NCBI RefSeq assembly: GCF_014193655.1
Contig: NZ_JACHZQ010000004.1
Span: 558,001-622,000 of the forward strand
Origin: Rhizobium sp. BK313
GTDB taxonomy: Bacteria > Pseudomonadota > Alphaproteobacteria > Rhizobiales > Rhizobiaceae
DNA length: 64,000 nt
Direction of reading: 5' to 3'
Shown: positions 1 through 8,991 of the stretch, piece after piece
How positions within the stretch are numbered: the first letter of the stretch is position 1
How the letters are laid out: every line of letters begins with the position of its first letter
Position numbers and translations under genes: made by a program
Notes under the pieces: model-generated
The model's database searches: none
Seen by the model: the letters and a program-made list of their open reading frames with translations, nothing else
Told to the model about the DNA's origin: nothing

Positions 1-35
1 CCGCCGTGCAGCCCTTTGGAACCGCCTCGGGCGGG

Positions 36-1778
36 TCAACCCGCGTCCAGCGATTGGTCCCGCCTTTGGCGCGACACGTTCATCTCCCGCCGCTCCTGTG
101 CCATGCTGCTGACGGCGGCGCGCAGCCGCGGGTGACGGGACATGAACAGGTTGAAGTCGCGGCGTTCCAAGACGAGGAATTGACAGAAATCGACCGCCAC
201 GACGTCTGCTGTGCGGCGGGCGCCTGTCAATAGCGCCATTTCGCCGAAGAAGGAGCCGGCGCCGAGCGGAATCTCGTCGTCCTCGAGCTGTACTTCAACT
301 GCACCGGACGCAATGAAATACATGCTGTCACCCCGGTCGCCGGTGCGGATGACGCGATCGCCCGGCGATGCCGATCTCGGCCGGAAGAGCAGAAGCAGTT
401 CCTCCTGCGCGTTCTCGTCGACCTCGTCGAACATCGGAAACGTCTCGATTAGTTGCTCGATCTCCAAGTGATGCTGCCGGTCCCGTTCCTCGCGCTGTTT
501 GCCGATTACGGCCAGTTCACGACACAGGCGATCGTGCCTTGCCGCACCATAGCCGGCTACCAGTACCGGCCATCGGGAAAAGGCCAGTTTTTCCAGCCGC
601 TCGATGCCAACGAAAACCAGTGGGTTGAGCGTGATCGACAAAATGGCACCGGCAAGGATCAGGTCCTGCCCTTCGCGCGGCAGGAGACCCAGCGAGACGC
701 CGAGGCCAGCAAGGATGAAGGAAAACTCGCCGATCTGTGCAAGCCCGGCGGCGACGGCAAAACCCATGCTGGCGGGATAACGCAGCAGCACGACGACGCA
801 GAAAGCGACCAGCGATTTACCGATGATGATGAGGGCGAGTACGCCCATGATCATCAGCGGTTCGCGCACCAGTACCGACGGATCGAAGAGCATGCCGACG
901 GAAACGAAGAACAATACGGAAAAGGCATTCTGCAACGGCAGGGAATCGGCTGCAGCCCGATGGCTGAGGTGGGATTCACTCATGATGAGGCCGGCGAAGA
1001 ACGCGCCGAGCGCAAAAGAAACGCCGAATATCTGCGCGGCTCCAAAGGCGATGCCGAGCGCGATGGCCAGAACCGACAGAGTAAAGAGCTCGCGTGACCC
1101 GGTCCTTGCAACAGAGATAAGCAGCCAAGGAACGATCTTCGGGCCGATGAAAATCGCGACGGCGGCGAACGCCGCTACCTTGACGATGGTAATGCCGATG
1201 GTTAGCTCGATCGGCCCGGAGCTAGCGTGCGTGCCCACTCCGGCATGGCCGCCAAGAACCCCGGCAAATGCCGGCAGTAAAACGAGCGCCAGCACCATCG
1301 CCAAATCCTCGACGATCAGCCAGCCTACAGTGACGCGACCATTGGCCGAACTGACCAGGTTGCGCTCTTCCAACGCCTTCAACAGCACCACGGTGCTGGC
1401 AACGGCAAGGCTCAAACCGAAAACAAGGCCCGCGCCGATGCCCCAGCCCCATAGAGACGTCAGGCCAACACCCAAGAGTGCGGCAATGGCGATTTGACCG
1501 ATGGCGCCGGGAATTGCGACTCCGCGCACCGCCAGCAGATCGGCCGCCGAAAAGTGCAGGCCAACACCGAACATCAAAAGAATGACGCCGATCTCGGCCA
1601 ATTGAGACGCAAGAGCGGTATCAGCGACAAAACCGGGCGTCGAGGAGCCGATCAGCACACCAGCAACGAGGTATCCGACCAGCGGTGGCAGATGCAGCCG
1701 GTCGGCGAGATAGCCGAAAATGGCCGCAAACACGAAACCGGCGGCGATTAGTGCTATCAATGCGACGTCGTGCGGCAC
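36..1778 (-). CDS. CPA2-family K+/H+ (Kef/YbaL-like) antiporter with C-terminal cyclic-nucleotide-binding domain
   Basis: The 580-residue protein begins with about 390 residues of hydrophobic helices typical of the CPA2 monovalent cation:proton antiporters (Kef/YbaL type), so it should sit in the inner membrane and exchange K+ or Na+ for protons. Kef proteins normally end in a TrkA-N nucleotide domain. Here the C-terminal ~150 residues instead form a cyclic-nucleotide-binding fold with the phosphate-binding cassette GSFFGEMALLTGARRTADV, keeping the Glu and Arg expected to contact cAMP. The start is GTG, preceded by AAGGA at suitable spacing. It is followed only by the window edge. The family call is firm; ion and ligand are inferred. 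Confidence 0.88.
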   Translation of the reverse strand: MPHDVALIALIAAGFVFAAIFGYLADRLHLPPLVGYLVAGVLIGSSTPGFVADTALASQLAEIGVILLMFGVGLHFSAADLLAVRGVAIPGAIGQIAIAALLGVGLTSLWGWGIGAGLVFGLSLAVASTVVLLKALEERNLVSSANGRVTVGWLIVEDLAMVLALVLLPAFAGVLGGHAGVGTHASSGPIELTIGITIVKVAAFAAVAIFIGPKIVPWLLISVARTGSRELFTLSVLAIALGIAFGAAQIFGVSFALGAFFAGLIMSESHLSHRAAADSLPLQNAFSVLFFVSVGMLFDPSVLVREPLMIMGVLALIIIGKSLVAFCVVVLLRYPASMGFAVAAGLAQIGEFSFILAGLGVSLGLLPREGQDLILAGAILSITLNPLVFVGIERLEKLAFSRWPVLVAGYGAARHDRLCRELAVIGKQREERDRQHHLEIEQLIETFPMFDEVDENAQEELLLLFRPRSASPGDRVIRTGDRGDSMYFIASGAVEVQLEDDEIPLGAGSFFGEMALLTGARRTADVVAVDFCQFLVLERRDFNLFMSRHPRLRAAVSSMAQERREMNVSRQRRDQSLDAG

Positions 1779-1917
1779 AGCGGTCCTTCCCGTTTTCCGG
1801 CGTTGCCGCCTTGTTCCTTCTGTTTGACACTACGCTAGCATCGCTTTTGCAGCGACGTCTACGGGTTCGGGCCCGATCTCGACAAGCGGACAGTGTTTTT
1901 GGACAAGATCACGCAAA

Positions 1918-1957
1918 GTTAAAAAAGCAAACCGCCGCGCCATTTAGATGACGCGGC
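1918..1957 (-). terminator. Rho-independent terminator of the xylitol dehydrogenase-like gene
   Basis: On the minus strand, arms GCCGCG and CGCGGC (1934-1939 and 1952-1957) enclose a 12-nt loop. They are followed by a T-rich run (TTTGCTTTTTT in the minus reading), just beyond the stop codon at 1972. Confidence 0.7.
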
Positions 1958-1971
1958 TGTGAGAGCGACGC

Positions 1972-3018
1972 CTAGTGATCCAAAACAATCTGCAGCTTTA
2001 CATCACTCGGCCGTGCTTCCACCGCGCGATCGAAGGCTTCGATCGATTGCTCGAATTTGAAGGTTTCGGAGATCAGTGGCTTCAGATCGACACGGCCGGA
2101 CGCGATCAGGGCGATGGAGCGCTCATATTGATGCGCATAGCGGAAGACGGTCTCGATGCGGATTTCCTTCGTCGACGCCGTCGAGACATCGAAACCGACC
2201 GGGGCGACCGGCAGGCCGACAGCCACGATAGCCCCGCCAGGACGCGGCAACTCCATTACCGCTTCCCATGCCTTCGGCGAGCCGGAACACTCGAACACGA
2301 CATCGGCGCCCCAGTCATCCGTCAGACGCTTGACCTCTTCAATCAAGTTCTTCTCGCGGATATTGACCGGGATCACGCCCTGATATTGAGCGGCGATATC
2401 GAGCTTCGGCTGAGCAAGGTCGGCAACGATGGCACGGGCGCAGCCGCCGGCGAGTGCGGCGATGGCGACCATGGTGCCGATCGGTCCGGCGCCCAGCACG
2501 ACGGCGGTATCGCCGGGCGTGATCTTCGCCTTGGTGGCTGCCTGCATGCCGACCGCGAATGGCTCAACCATTGCGCCCTCGGCAAAGCTGACATTGTCAG
2601 GCAGCTTGAAGGTATAATTGGCCGGATGCACGACGAACGGCGTCAGCACGCCATGGATCGGCGGCGTCGCCCAGAAGGTGACGGCGGGATCGATATTGTA
2701 CATGCCAAGGCGGCTGGCCTTGGAATTGGGGTCGGGAATACCGGGCTCCATACAGACGCGGTCGCCGATCTTTAAATGCGTGACACCCACGCCGACTTCG
2801 ATGATCGTGCCGGCCGCCTCATGGCCGAGCACCATCGGCGCATTGACGACAAATGGGCCGATGCGGCCGTGCGTATAATAATGCACGTCCGATCCGCAGA
2901 CGCCGACTGTATGGATCTTGATTTTCACCTCACCAGGCCCGACCTCCTGCGGCAGGTCGATATCGCGCAGCGCCAGCTCATGTTGACGCTCCAGTACCAG
3001 GGCACGCATCTTGCTCAT
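1972..3018 (-). CDS. Zinc-dependent polyol dehydrogenase, xylitol/sorbitol dehydrogenase type
   Basis: A 348-residue medium-chain dehydrogenase that should oxidise a sugar alcohol such as xylitol or sorbitol to the ketose with NAD+ in the cytosol. Catalytic zinc residues are Cys41 (VGVCGSDVHYY) and His66-Glu67 (LGHEAAG). The four-cysteine structural zinc loop is missing, as in the sorbitol/xylitol dehydrogenase branch. The Rossmann motif is VLGAGPIGT. The reading frame stays open 21 codons upstream, but the ATG at 3018 has AGGAAAG in the right place and is chosen. It appears monocistronic, with its own terminator. Substrate is by family resemblance only. Confidence 0.88.
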   Translation of the reverse strand: MSKMRALVLERQHELALRDIDLPQEVGPGEVKIKIHTVGVCGSDVHYYTHGRIGPFVVNAPMVLGHEAAGTIIEVGVGVTHLKIGDRVCMEPGIPDPNSKASRLGMYNIDPAVTFWATPPIHGVLTPFVVHPANYTFKLPDNVSFAEGAMVEPFAVGMQAATKAKITPGDTAVVLGAGPIGTMVAIAALAGGCARAIVADLAQPKLDIAAQYQGVIPVNIREKNLIEEVKRLTDDWGADVVFECSGSPKAWEAVMELPRPGGAIVAVGLPVAPVGFDVSTASTKEIRIETVFRYAHQYERSIALIASGRVDLKPLISETFKFEQSIEAFDRAVEARPSDVKLQIVLDH

Positions 3019-3279
3019 CACGTCTTTCCTCTGTTCGGAAGCAAACTCCCATCCCTGCGCAGCCGCAAGGACATCCTCCACCGTTATATAGCCATGACCG
3101 TCGTCACAAAACGATCTTTCTGCGAAACCAGGGGCAAATTGAGGCGGCTCCAGTCAGAACGAACCACTCGCCAATCCAATGCATTAGACGGCACTTGTTA
3201 AAGGTCATTCTATTATTAGTATTGACTAGAGCTTGATTTTATTGCCCTTTAGCACGCACGGAACGGGGAGACATGTAAA

Positions 3280-3417
3280 ATGGTATATGACTGGACCGGT
3301 CAGCGCACGCGCCGCTTAAGAATGTTGCGTGCGGCGAGCATTGCAGTGCTTCTTCTCCTTTTGATCACAGTGCCTGCCCTTCTCTTGCGCTACAACCTTA
3401 TCCACTATCACTATTGA
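3280..3417 (+). CDS. Small single-span membrane protein, 45 residues
   Basis: A 45-codon frame with ATG at 3280 and TGA at 3415-3417. A GGGGAG ribosome-binding site ends nine bases upstream. The product starts with a basic segment (RTRRLRMLRAA), then one hydrophobic helix of about 18 residues rich in Leu, and a short tail ending HYHY. This fits an inner-membrane miniprotein with its N-terminus inside. A TTGACT at 3222-3227 could be a -35 box. Function is unknown. Evidence is the good ribosome-binding site, the protein-like composition and its place in an otherwise empty gap. Confidence 0.55.
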   Translation: MVYDWTGQRTRRLRMLRAASIAVLLLLLITVPALLLRYNLIHYHY

Positions 3418-3468
3418 GCTGCCGATCGGGAGATCGGTCCAGCTGTCCGCTCCTGCCAAGGCGACCGT

Positions 3469-4932
3469 TCAGGCCGCCTTTTTCGCGCTTGGTTTCGGCT
3501 TGCGCGAGACATTGTCGCCGGCCTTCGGATCGAGCGGCAGGCAATCCAGAACGGCAAGCAGCGCGATGATCCCGAGCATGACGAAAGCCAGGCGGAATTC
3601 GATGGCGGTGATCCCGTTCATGCCGAGCGGTGCGCTGATCGCCTGGCCAATGCGGATGCCGATGGCACCGACCGCAATTCCCATCCCCATCGTCAATTGA
3701 AAGGCCGTGCTGAACAGCGTGTTCGCACCTGTCATCTGCTGCGGCGGGATTTCGGCAAAGGCAATGGTGTTCAGCGCCGTGAAGTGCATCGACCGGCACA
3801 TGCCGCCGATGAACAGCACCGGGATGATGAACCAGAGCGATGTATCGGGCGAAAACAATGCGCAGGCAGCGATAAAAATCGCATTGAGGATGCCGTTGAC
3901 CACCAGCACCGGCTTGAAGCCGAAGCGCCTCAGGATCGGCGTCGTGCCCGGCTTCATCGCCAGGTTGCCGGCAAAGACCGCCAAGGTCAGCATGCCGGCG
4001 TGAAAGGCGCTAAGGCCGAAGCCGACCTGGAACATCAGCGGCAGCAGGAACGGCACCGCGCCAATAGCGATGCGAAAGAGCGAGCCACCGGAGATGGTGA
4101 TGGCGAAGGTGGGCCGTGCCAGCCCCACAAGCTCGATCAGCGGATGTTCGGTTCGGCGAAAGTGGAACACGGCAACGGCAAGAAAAACAAAACCGGCAAT
4201 GACATAGGCCCAGGCCTCCAGCCAGACCGGATCGGGACGGCCAATCAGCTCCAAACCATACATCAGGCTCGCCAGCCCGAAGCCGCTGATGACGAAGCCA
4301 ATCCAATCGAACGGCGGCCGCGTCGCGCTCTTGGTCTCCGGGATCAGCATAAGAGCGAAGATGAACGCCAATATGCCAAGCGGCAGGTTGAGGAAGAAAA
4401 TCCAGCGCCAGCTCGCGTGATCAGTGATGAAACCGCCGAGTGGCGGCCCCAGAATGGGTGCCACGAGCGCCGGCCACGTGATCGTCGCAATTGCCGAGAT
4501 CAACTGGTCCTTCGGCGTATTGTTGAGAACCACAAGGCGACCGACCGGCACCATCATCGCACCGCCGATGCCCTGCAGGATGCGCATGGCGACAAAGGAG
4601 CCGACGCCATTGGCGAAGCCGCAGAGAACGGATGCCAAGGTGAAGACGACGACGGCAGTGGTGAAAACCAGGCGGGCGCCGAAACGATCGCTGATCCAGC
4701 CGCTGATCGGAATGAAGACGCCAAGCGTCAGCAGATAGGCGCTCATGCCTATATTGAGATCGACCGGTCGGGCACCGAAGGACACCGCCATCTGCGGCAG
4801 TGCAGTGGCGATGACCGTGCCGTCCAGGTTCTCCATGAAGAAGGCGCCCGCCACGAGCAATGCGATCAGCAGCGGGCTCGAACTGGAAGCTTGTGTTACC
4901 ACTTCCCGCTTGCCCGTGGACATATCAGTCAT
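3469..4932 (-). CDS. MFS drug:proton antiporter, DHA2 (EmrB/QacA) family
   Basis: A 487-residue, 14-helix-type exporter of the major facilitator superfamily. The N-terminal LDGTVIATALP stretch, the antiporter motif C region (APILGPPLGG) and the length fit DHA2 proteins, which expel hydrophobic drugs using the proton gradient. The tail is polar and lysine-rich. It begins at ATG 4932, or ATG 4923 nine bases further on, with GGAG upstream. A perfect 19-bp palindrome lies 43 bp upstream, so it is probably repressed by a TetR-type protein encoded elsewhere, since none is adjacent. No HlyD partner gene accompanies it. Confidence 0.88.
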   Translation of the reverse strand: MTDMSTGKREVVTQASSSSPLLIALLVAGAFFMENLDGTVIATALPQMAVSFGARPVDLNIGMSAYLLTLGVFIPISGWISDRFGARLVFTTAVVVFTLASVLCGFANGVGSFVAMRILQGIGGAMMVPVGRLVVLNNTPKDQLISAIATITWPALVAPILGPPLGGFITDHASWRWIFFLNLPLGILAFIFALMLIPETKSATRPPFDWIGFVISGFGLASLMYGLELIGRPDPVWLEAWAYVIAGFVFLAVAVFHFRRTEHPLIELVGLARPTFAITISGGSLFRIAIGAVPFLLPLMFQVGFGLSAFHAGMLTLAVFAGNLAMKPGTTPILRRFGFKPVLVVNGILNAIFIAACALFSPDTSLWFIIPVLFIGGMCRSMHFTALNTIAFAEIPPQQMTGANTLFSTAFQLTMGMGIAVGAIGIRIGQAISAPLGMNGITAIEFRLAFVMLGIIALLAVLDCLPLDPKAGDNVSRKPKPSAKKAA

Positions 4933-4974
4933 TCAAAAATTGCTCCGAATCCGCCTCACATCCCCCGCCCTTTT

Positions 4975-4993
4975 AAACGGTTCGGAACCGTTT
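4975..4993. promoter_or_regulatory. 19-bp perfect palindrome, TetR-type operator candidate
   Basis: AAACGGTTCGGAACCGTTT is a perfect inverted repeat of two 9-bp arms around one central base, located upstream of the DHA2 exporter. Size and symmetry match TetR-family operators controlling efflux genes. The repressor itself is not in the neighbourhood. Confidence 0.6.
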
Positions 4994-5006
4994 CCGATAG
5001 ACGGAA

Positions 5007-5032
5007 ATCGTCCCATCATTCGACGGGACGAT
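5007..5032 (-). terminator. Stem-loop after the enolase-superfamily gene
   Basis: Arms ATCGTCCC and GGGACGAT (5007-5014 and 5025-5032) enclose ten bases, just past the stop at 5055. On the minus strand only TTTCC follows, so termination would be weak. Confidence 0.4.
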
Positions 5033-5054
5033 CACGTTTCGCTTAACGGTCGGA

Positions 5055-6170
5055 TCAGAATTTGATCACGATCTTACGTTTCTCCAATTCGACCGCATCG
5101 AATTGGACACCAAGCCCCGGTGCCGTAGGCAGTTCGAAGCGGCCATTGTTCGGCTCGGATGGGTTGACGAAGACAGGGGAGCCCCGCTCCCAATTGTCGG
5201 CCAGTTCCACTGGCTTGGCGAGGTGCATGATCGTGCTGAGCACGTGTATGTTGGCGAGATGGCCGACGGTTGGCTGTGTCTGGTGCGGAACCAGCTCGAC
5301 ACCGTGGGCATGAGCCACCGCGGCACATTTCATCATGCCGGTGATGCCACCCATTTTTACGATATCCGGCTGCACCATGCGCACACCGGCGTCGATCAGT
5401 TCGCGAAGGCCTTGCAACGTATAGGTCTGCTCGCCTGCCGAAACCGTGATGTCCAGCCGCTGTGCCACCTCACCCATGGCGCGGACATTATAGTGCTGCA
5501 CCGGCTCTTCGAACCACATGTAGCCGAGTTCTTCCAGCGCACGGCCGACGCGGATGGCACCGCCGACCGAGTAGCCGTTATTCGCGTCGAAGCCGATGAC
5601 GAAATCATCGCCCAACAGCTTGCGCACGGCCTTGGCCTTGGCAATATCGCCCGCAAGATCGACGTCCTGCCTGGTGCGGTCGCCATCCCAGCGGATCTTC
5701 ACCGCCGCCGGCTTTTCCTTGGCGACACGGCGCTCGACGACGCGGAGAACTTCATCCACCGTTCGGCCGGAATTGTTGCCGATCGAGGTGTAGCACGGCA
5801 GGCTCGTCGTCCAGGCGCCGCCGAGCAGCTTATGGACCGGCTGGCTTAGAAGCTTTCCCTTCAGGTCCCAAAGGGCGATGTCGAGAGCGGCAAGAGCGGC
5901 GGTCGTCGCTCCCTCCGGGCCGAGTTTCACGCATCTATGGAACAGCGTGTCGAGCAGGATGGCATGGTCGAGCACATCCTTGCCGACGAGATAGGGCGCC
6001 ATGTCTCTGGCGATGATGCCAAGCGAGGCGACACCGCCTTGCATCGGCGAAGCCTCGCCGAGGCCGAACTGGCCGTCCTCGGTTTCGATGCGAACGAACG
6101 CACAACGCGGTGACCCCGCCTCTCCACTGCCCATCGGCAACTGAAAGGCTTCTACAGATTTGATTTTCAA
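5055..6170 (-). CDS. Mandelate racemase/muconate lactonizing enzyme family protein (enolase superfamily), probable sugar-acid dehydratase
   Basis: 371 residues with the two-domain enolase-superfamily layout: an N-terminal capping region and a TIM barrel. The three metal ligands are seen in GFDANNGYS (Asp), WFEEP (Glu) and SAGEQ (Glu). The Lys-x-Arg at AVKIRWDG and the Asp/His pair in VQPDIVKMGG and LVPHQTQ indicate mandelate racemase-type acid/base catalysis, typical of sugar-acid dehydratases and racemases. The start is TTG with GGGAGAG upstream. It is the last gene of a same-strand cluster with two dehydrogenases. The true substrate cannot be told from sequence alone. Confidence 0.85.
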   Translation of the reverse strand: MKIKSVEAFQLPMGSGEAGSPRCAFVRIETEDGQFGLGEASPMQGGVASLGIIARDMAPYLVGKDVLDHAILLDTLFHRCVKLGPEGATTAALAALDIALWDLKGKLLSQPVHKLLGGAWTTSLPCYTSIGNNSGRTVDEVLRVVERRVAKEKPAAVKIRWDGDRTRQDVDLAGDIAKAKAVRKLLGDDFVIGFDANNGYSVGGAIRVGRALEELGYMWFEEPVQHYNVRAMGEVAQRLDITVSAGEQTYTLQGLRELIDAGVRMVQPDIVKMGGITGMMKCAAVAHAHGVELVPHQTQPTVGHLANIHVLSTIMHLAKPVELADNWERGSPVFVNPSEPNNGRFELPTAPGLGVQFDAVELEKRKIVIKF

Positions 6171-6235
6171 GGCGATCTCTCCCTAACTCATATCTTGTCC
6201 CAAAACCACTCCGTACTTTTGGGACTGTGCTGCCG

Positions 6236-7714
6236 TCACCACGTGACGGCGATGTATTTGGTTTCGCAGAATTCCAGAATGCCGTGATGGGCCCCTTCAC
6301 GGCCAAGACCGCTCTGCTTGGTCCCGCCGAACGGGGCAGCGGGATCGGAAACGAGGCCGCGATTCAAACCGACCATACCGCTTTCCATCCGCTCCGACAC
6401 ACGCAGGCCGCGGCTGAGATCGCGGGTATAGACATAGGAGATCAGGCCGAATTCGGTGTCGTTAGCAGCACGAATGGCCTCCTCCTCGGTCTCAAACGTC
6501 GTGATCGCGGCGATCGGGCCGAAAATCTCGGCAGCAGTAATGTTCGCATCGGCGGCGACGTCCTTAAGCACCGTCGGCGGAAAATAATAACCCTCCTGAT
6601 CCAGCGGCTTGCCGCCGGTCAGAATTTTCGCGCCCCGCGCGGTCGCATCATCGACAAGGCCAGCAATGCGGTCGAGCGCGGTCTTGTTGATGACAGGCCC
6701 GCATTGCGTCGCCTTGTCGTAGCCGACGCCGACCGTCATGGCGCTCATGCGCTCGGCAAGGCGCTTGGAAAACTCGTCGACGATGCCCTTCTGTACATAG
6801 AAGCGGTTCGCCGCCGTGCAGGCTTCGCCGCCATTGCGCATCTTGGCGACCATGGCGCCTTCAATCGCCGCATCCAGATCGGCGTCGTCGAAGACGATGA
6901 AGGGCGCATTTCCGCCAAGCTCCATCGAGCAGGAAATGACGGTATCGGCAGCCTCATGCAGCAGCTTGCGGCCGACCGGCGTCGAGCCGGTGAAGGAGAG
7001 CTTGCGCACGCGCGGATCGTGCAGCATGGCGCTGACGACCGGGCCGGCCTGCGATGTCGTAATGACGTTGACGACGCCATCCGGCACACCGGCCTCGGCA
7101 TAGATCTCGGCCAGTGCGAAGGCGGTCAATGGCGTTTCCGTCGCCGGTTTCAATACGCAGGTGCAGCCGGCGGCCAGCGCGGGCGCAATCTTGCGCGTCG
7201 CCATTGCCGCCGGGAAATTCCAGGGCGTGACGAGCACGGCAACGCCGATCGGCTGATGCTGGACGATGATCTTATTGGCGCCCGAGGGGGCGGAATAGAT
7301 ATCGCCGTTCAGCCGCACGGCCTCCTCGGAAAACCAGCGGAAGAATTCGGCGGCGTAGGCGACCTCCCCATGCGCATCGTTCAGCGCCTTGCCGTTTTCA
7401 AGGCTGATCAGCTTGGCCAGCATATCCTTGCGCTCGATCATCAGCTCGAAGCAGCGGCGCAGTATCTCGGAGCGCTTGCGCGGCGCGGTTGCAGCCCAGC
7501 CCGCGGCGGCGGCATGGGCGGCAGCAACCGCTTCCATGGCCTCATCAACAGAGCAGTCGGCAATCGACGCGATGATGACGCCGGTCGAGGGATCGAGCAC
7601 ATCGGCGCGCTTGCCCGTCTTAGCAGGTCGCCATTTACCGCCGATATAGAGATCGGTCGGAATGGAGGTGATATCGAAGCTGATGGCAGCGGAGATTTTC
7701 TGGATGGCGTTCAT
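6236..7714 (-). CDS. NAD(P)-dependent succinate-semialdehyde dehydrogenase-like aldehyde dehydrogenase
   Basis: 492 residues of aldehyde dehydrogenase superfamily, most like GabD. It should oxidise a semialdehyde (succinic, or a related 2-oxo semialdehyde) to the acid. The glutamate motif LELGGNAPFIVFDDAD and the nucleophile motif GGEACTAANRF are intact. The start ATG lies two bases after the stop of the upstream iron alcohol dehydrogenase, whose last codons include the AAGG ribosome-binding site, so the two are translationally coupled. Together they could turn a hydroxy acid such as 4-hydroxybutyrate into a dicarboxylate; this pairing is an inference. Confidence 0.88.
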   Translation of the reverse strand: MNAIQKISAAISFDITSIPTDLYIGGKWRPAKTGKRADVLDPSTGVIIASIADCSVDEAMEAVAAAHAAAAGWAATAPRKRSEILRRCFELMIERKDMLAKLISLENGKALNDAHGEVAYAAEFFRWFSEEAVRLNGDIYSAPSGANKIIVQHQPIGVAVLVTPWNFPAAMATRKIAPALAAGCTCVLKPATETPLTAFALAEIYAEAGVPDGVVNVITTSQAGPVVSAMLHDPRVRKLSFTGSTPVGRKLLHEAADTVISCSMELGGNAPFIVFDDADLDAAIEGAMVAKMRNGGEACTAANRFYVQKGIVDEFSKRLAERMSAMTVGVGYDKATQCGPVINKTALDRIAGLVDDATARGAKILTGGKPLDQEGYYFPPTVLKDVAADANITAAEIFGPIAAITTFETEEEAIRAANDTEFGLISYVYTRDLSRGLRVSERMESGMVGLNRGLVSDPAAPFGGTKQSGLGREGAHHGILEFCETKYIAVTW

Positions 7715-7716
7715 GG

Positions 7717-8973
7717 TTAGTTTGCCTTTCGGTGGGATGCCATGGCGCGAAGACGGGTGCGGTCGCGGCTGAATGCGGCTTCGACCAGCACTTCCATTGT
7801 CGCCGTGTCGAGCGGACGAGGATTGTTCTTGATCAGTCGGGCGCTGCCCATCGCCTGTTCGACGACAACAGGCAATTGGCCGGCGACGACTCCGAGATCG
7901 GCGATGGTCTTGGGAATGCCAATCGAGGCGAAGAGGCTATCAACCGCATCGATCGTCGCAGAAGCACGATCGAAGGCGGATGCGCCGGCAAGATCGAGGC
8001 CCATGGCAACGCCAATCTCGCCAAGTTCGGCCTCGCAATGATTGCGATTAAACTCCATGACGTAGGGCATCATGACGGCCACACCCATGCCGTGCGGCGT
8101 GTGGGTCATGGCTCCGACCGGGTATTGCACGGCATGGGCCGCAGCCGTGCCCGCCGTACCGAAAGCGAGGCCGGCGGCGGTCGCCCCCAGCATCAGCCTT
8201 TCACGCGCCATGTGATCATTGCCGTTGTCACAGGCTGACTTCAGGCTGGCGGAAATATGGGAGATCGCCATCAGCGCATAATTGTCGCTCAGCGCATTCT
8301 TGCCGAGGAAAACATGTTCGTGGACGATCGTTCCAGTCGGCTCGCGACGGACGGTCGTATAGGCCTCAATCGCATGGGTCAGCGCGTCGGCGCCGGACAC
8401 CGCAGTTAAGGAAGGCGGGCAGGAATAGGTCAATTCCGGATCGCAGATCGCGGTGTGCGAAATCAGATGCGGGCTGGCGATGCCAACCTTCACGGCGCGG
8501 TCTGGATCGGTGATGACGGCGACCGGTGTCACCTCCGAACCGGTGCCCGATGTCGTCGGCAAAGCGATCAGCGGCAGGACCGGTCCCGGCACTTTGAACT
8601 CGCCGTAGTAGTCCTGAGCCTTGCCGCCATGCGCCAGCAGCAGCGCAATCACCTTGGCGGCATCGATACAACTGCCGCCGCCGATGCCGATGACGAGATC
8701 GGCGCCGAAAGCCTTGCCCAACGCGACACCGCGGGCAATGCATTCCAGTGGCAATTCGGCAATGGTTCCATCAAATATCTTCGTCTTTACATTAGCTTGG
8801 GAGAGAGTATCGATAAGCTGCTTGAACTCACCGTCGTCCGCCAACCGTTCGTCCGTGACGATCAGCGCCCGTTTTCCGAGGCCGGCCGCATAGGATGCGA
8901 GCGCACGTCGCTGGCCAACGCCAAAGACCAGATTACGCGGTGTGCGCAGTGTACCGAACAATGACAATGCCAT
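7717..8973 (-). CDS. Iron-containing alcohol dehydrogenase
   Basis: 418 residues of the group III (iron-dependent) alcohol dehydrogenase family. The nucleotide-binding GIGGGSCIDAAK and the metal ligands in VSGADALTHAIEAY (Asp, His) and MTHTPHGMGVAVMMPYV (His) are present. Members oxidise 4-hydroxybutyrate or other alcohols, or reduce maleylacetate. The tight coupling to a succinate-semialdehyde-type dehydrogenase resembles the AttL/AttK pair of Agrobacterium, but no lactonase or IclR gene accompanies it here. It is 18 bp downstream of the Ldh-type gene, hence one operon. Confidence 0.87.
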   Translation of the reverse strand: MALSLFGTLRTPRNLVFGVGQRRALASYAAGLGKRALIVTDERLADDGEFKQLIDTLSQANVKTKIFDGTIAELPLECIARGVALGKAFGADLVIGIGGGSCIDAAKVIALLLAHGGKAQDYYGEFKVPGPVLPLIALPTTSGTGSEVTPVAVITDPDRAVKVGIASPHLISHTAICDPELTYSCPPSLTAVSGADALTHAIEAYTTVRREPTGTIVHEHVFLGKNALSDNYALMAISHISASLKSACDNGNDHMARERLMLGATAAGLAFGTAGTAAAHAVQYPVGAMTHTPHGMGVAVMMPYVMEFNRNHCEAELGEIGVAMGLDLAGASAFDRASATIDAVDSLFASIGIPKTIADLGVVAGQLPVVVEQAMGSARLIKNNPRPLDTATMEVLVEAAFSRDRTRLRAMASHRKAN

Positions 8974-8991
8974 TTCTCCTTTAGCGGCTCA

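Noticed and set aside
6227..7720. A 497-codon plus-strand frame opposite the succinate-semialdehyde-type dehydrogenase
   Set aside because: Antisense shadow of a gene with intact catalytic motifs; composition not protein-like.
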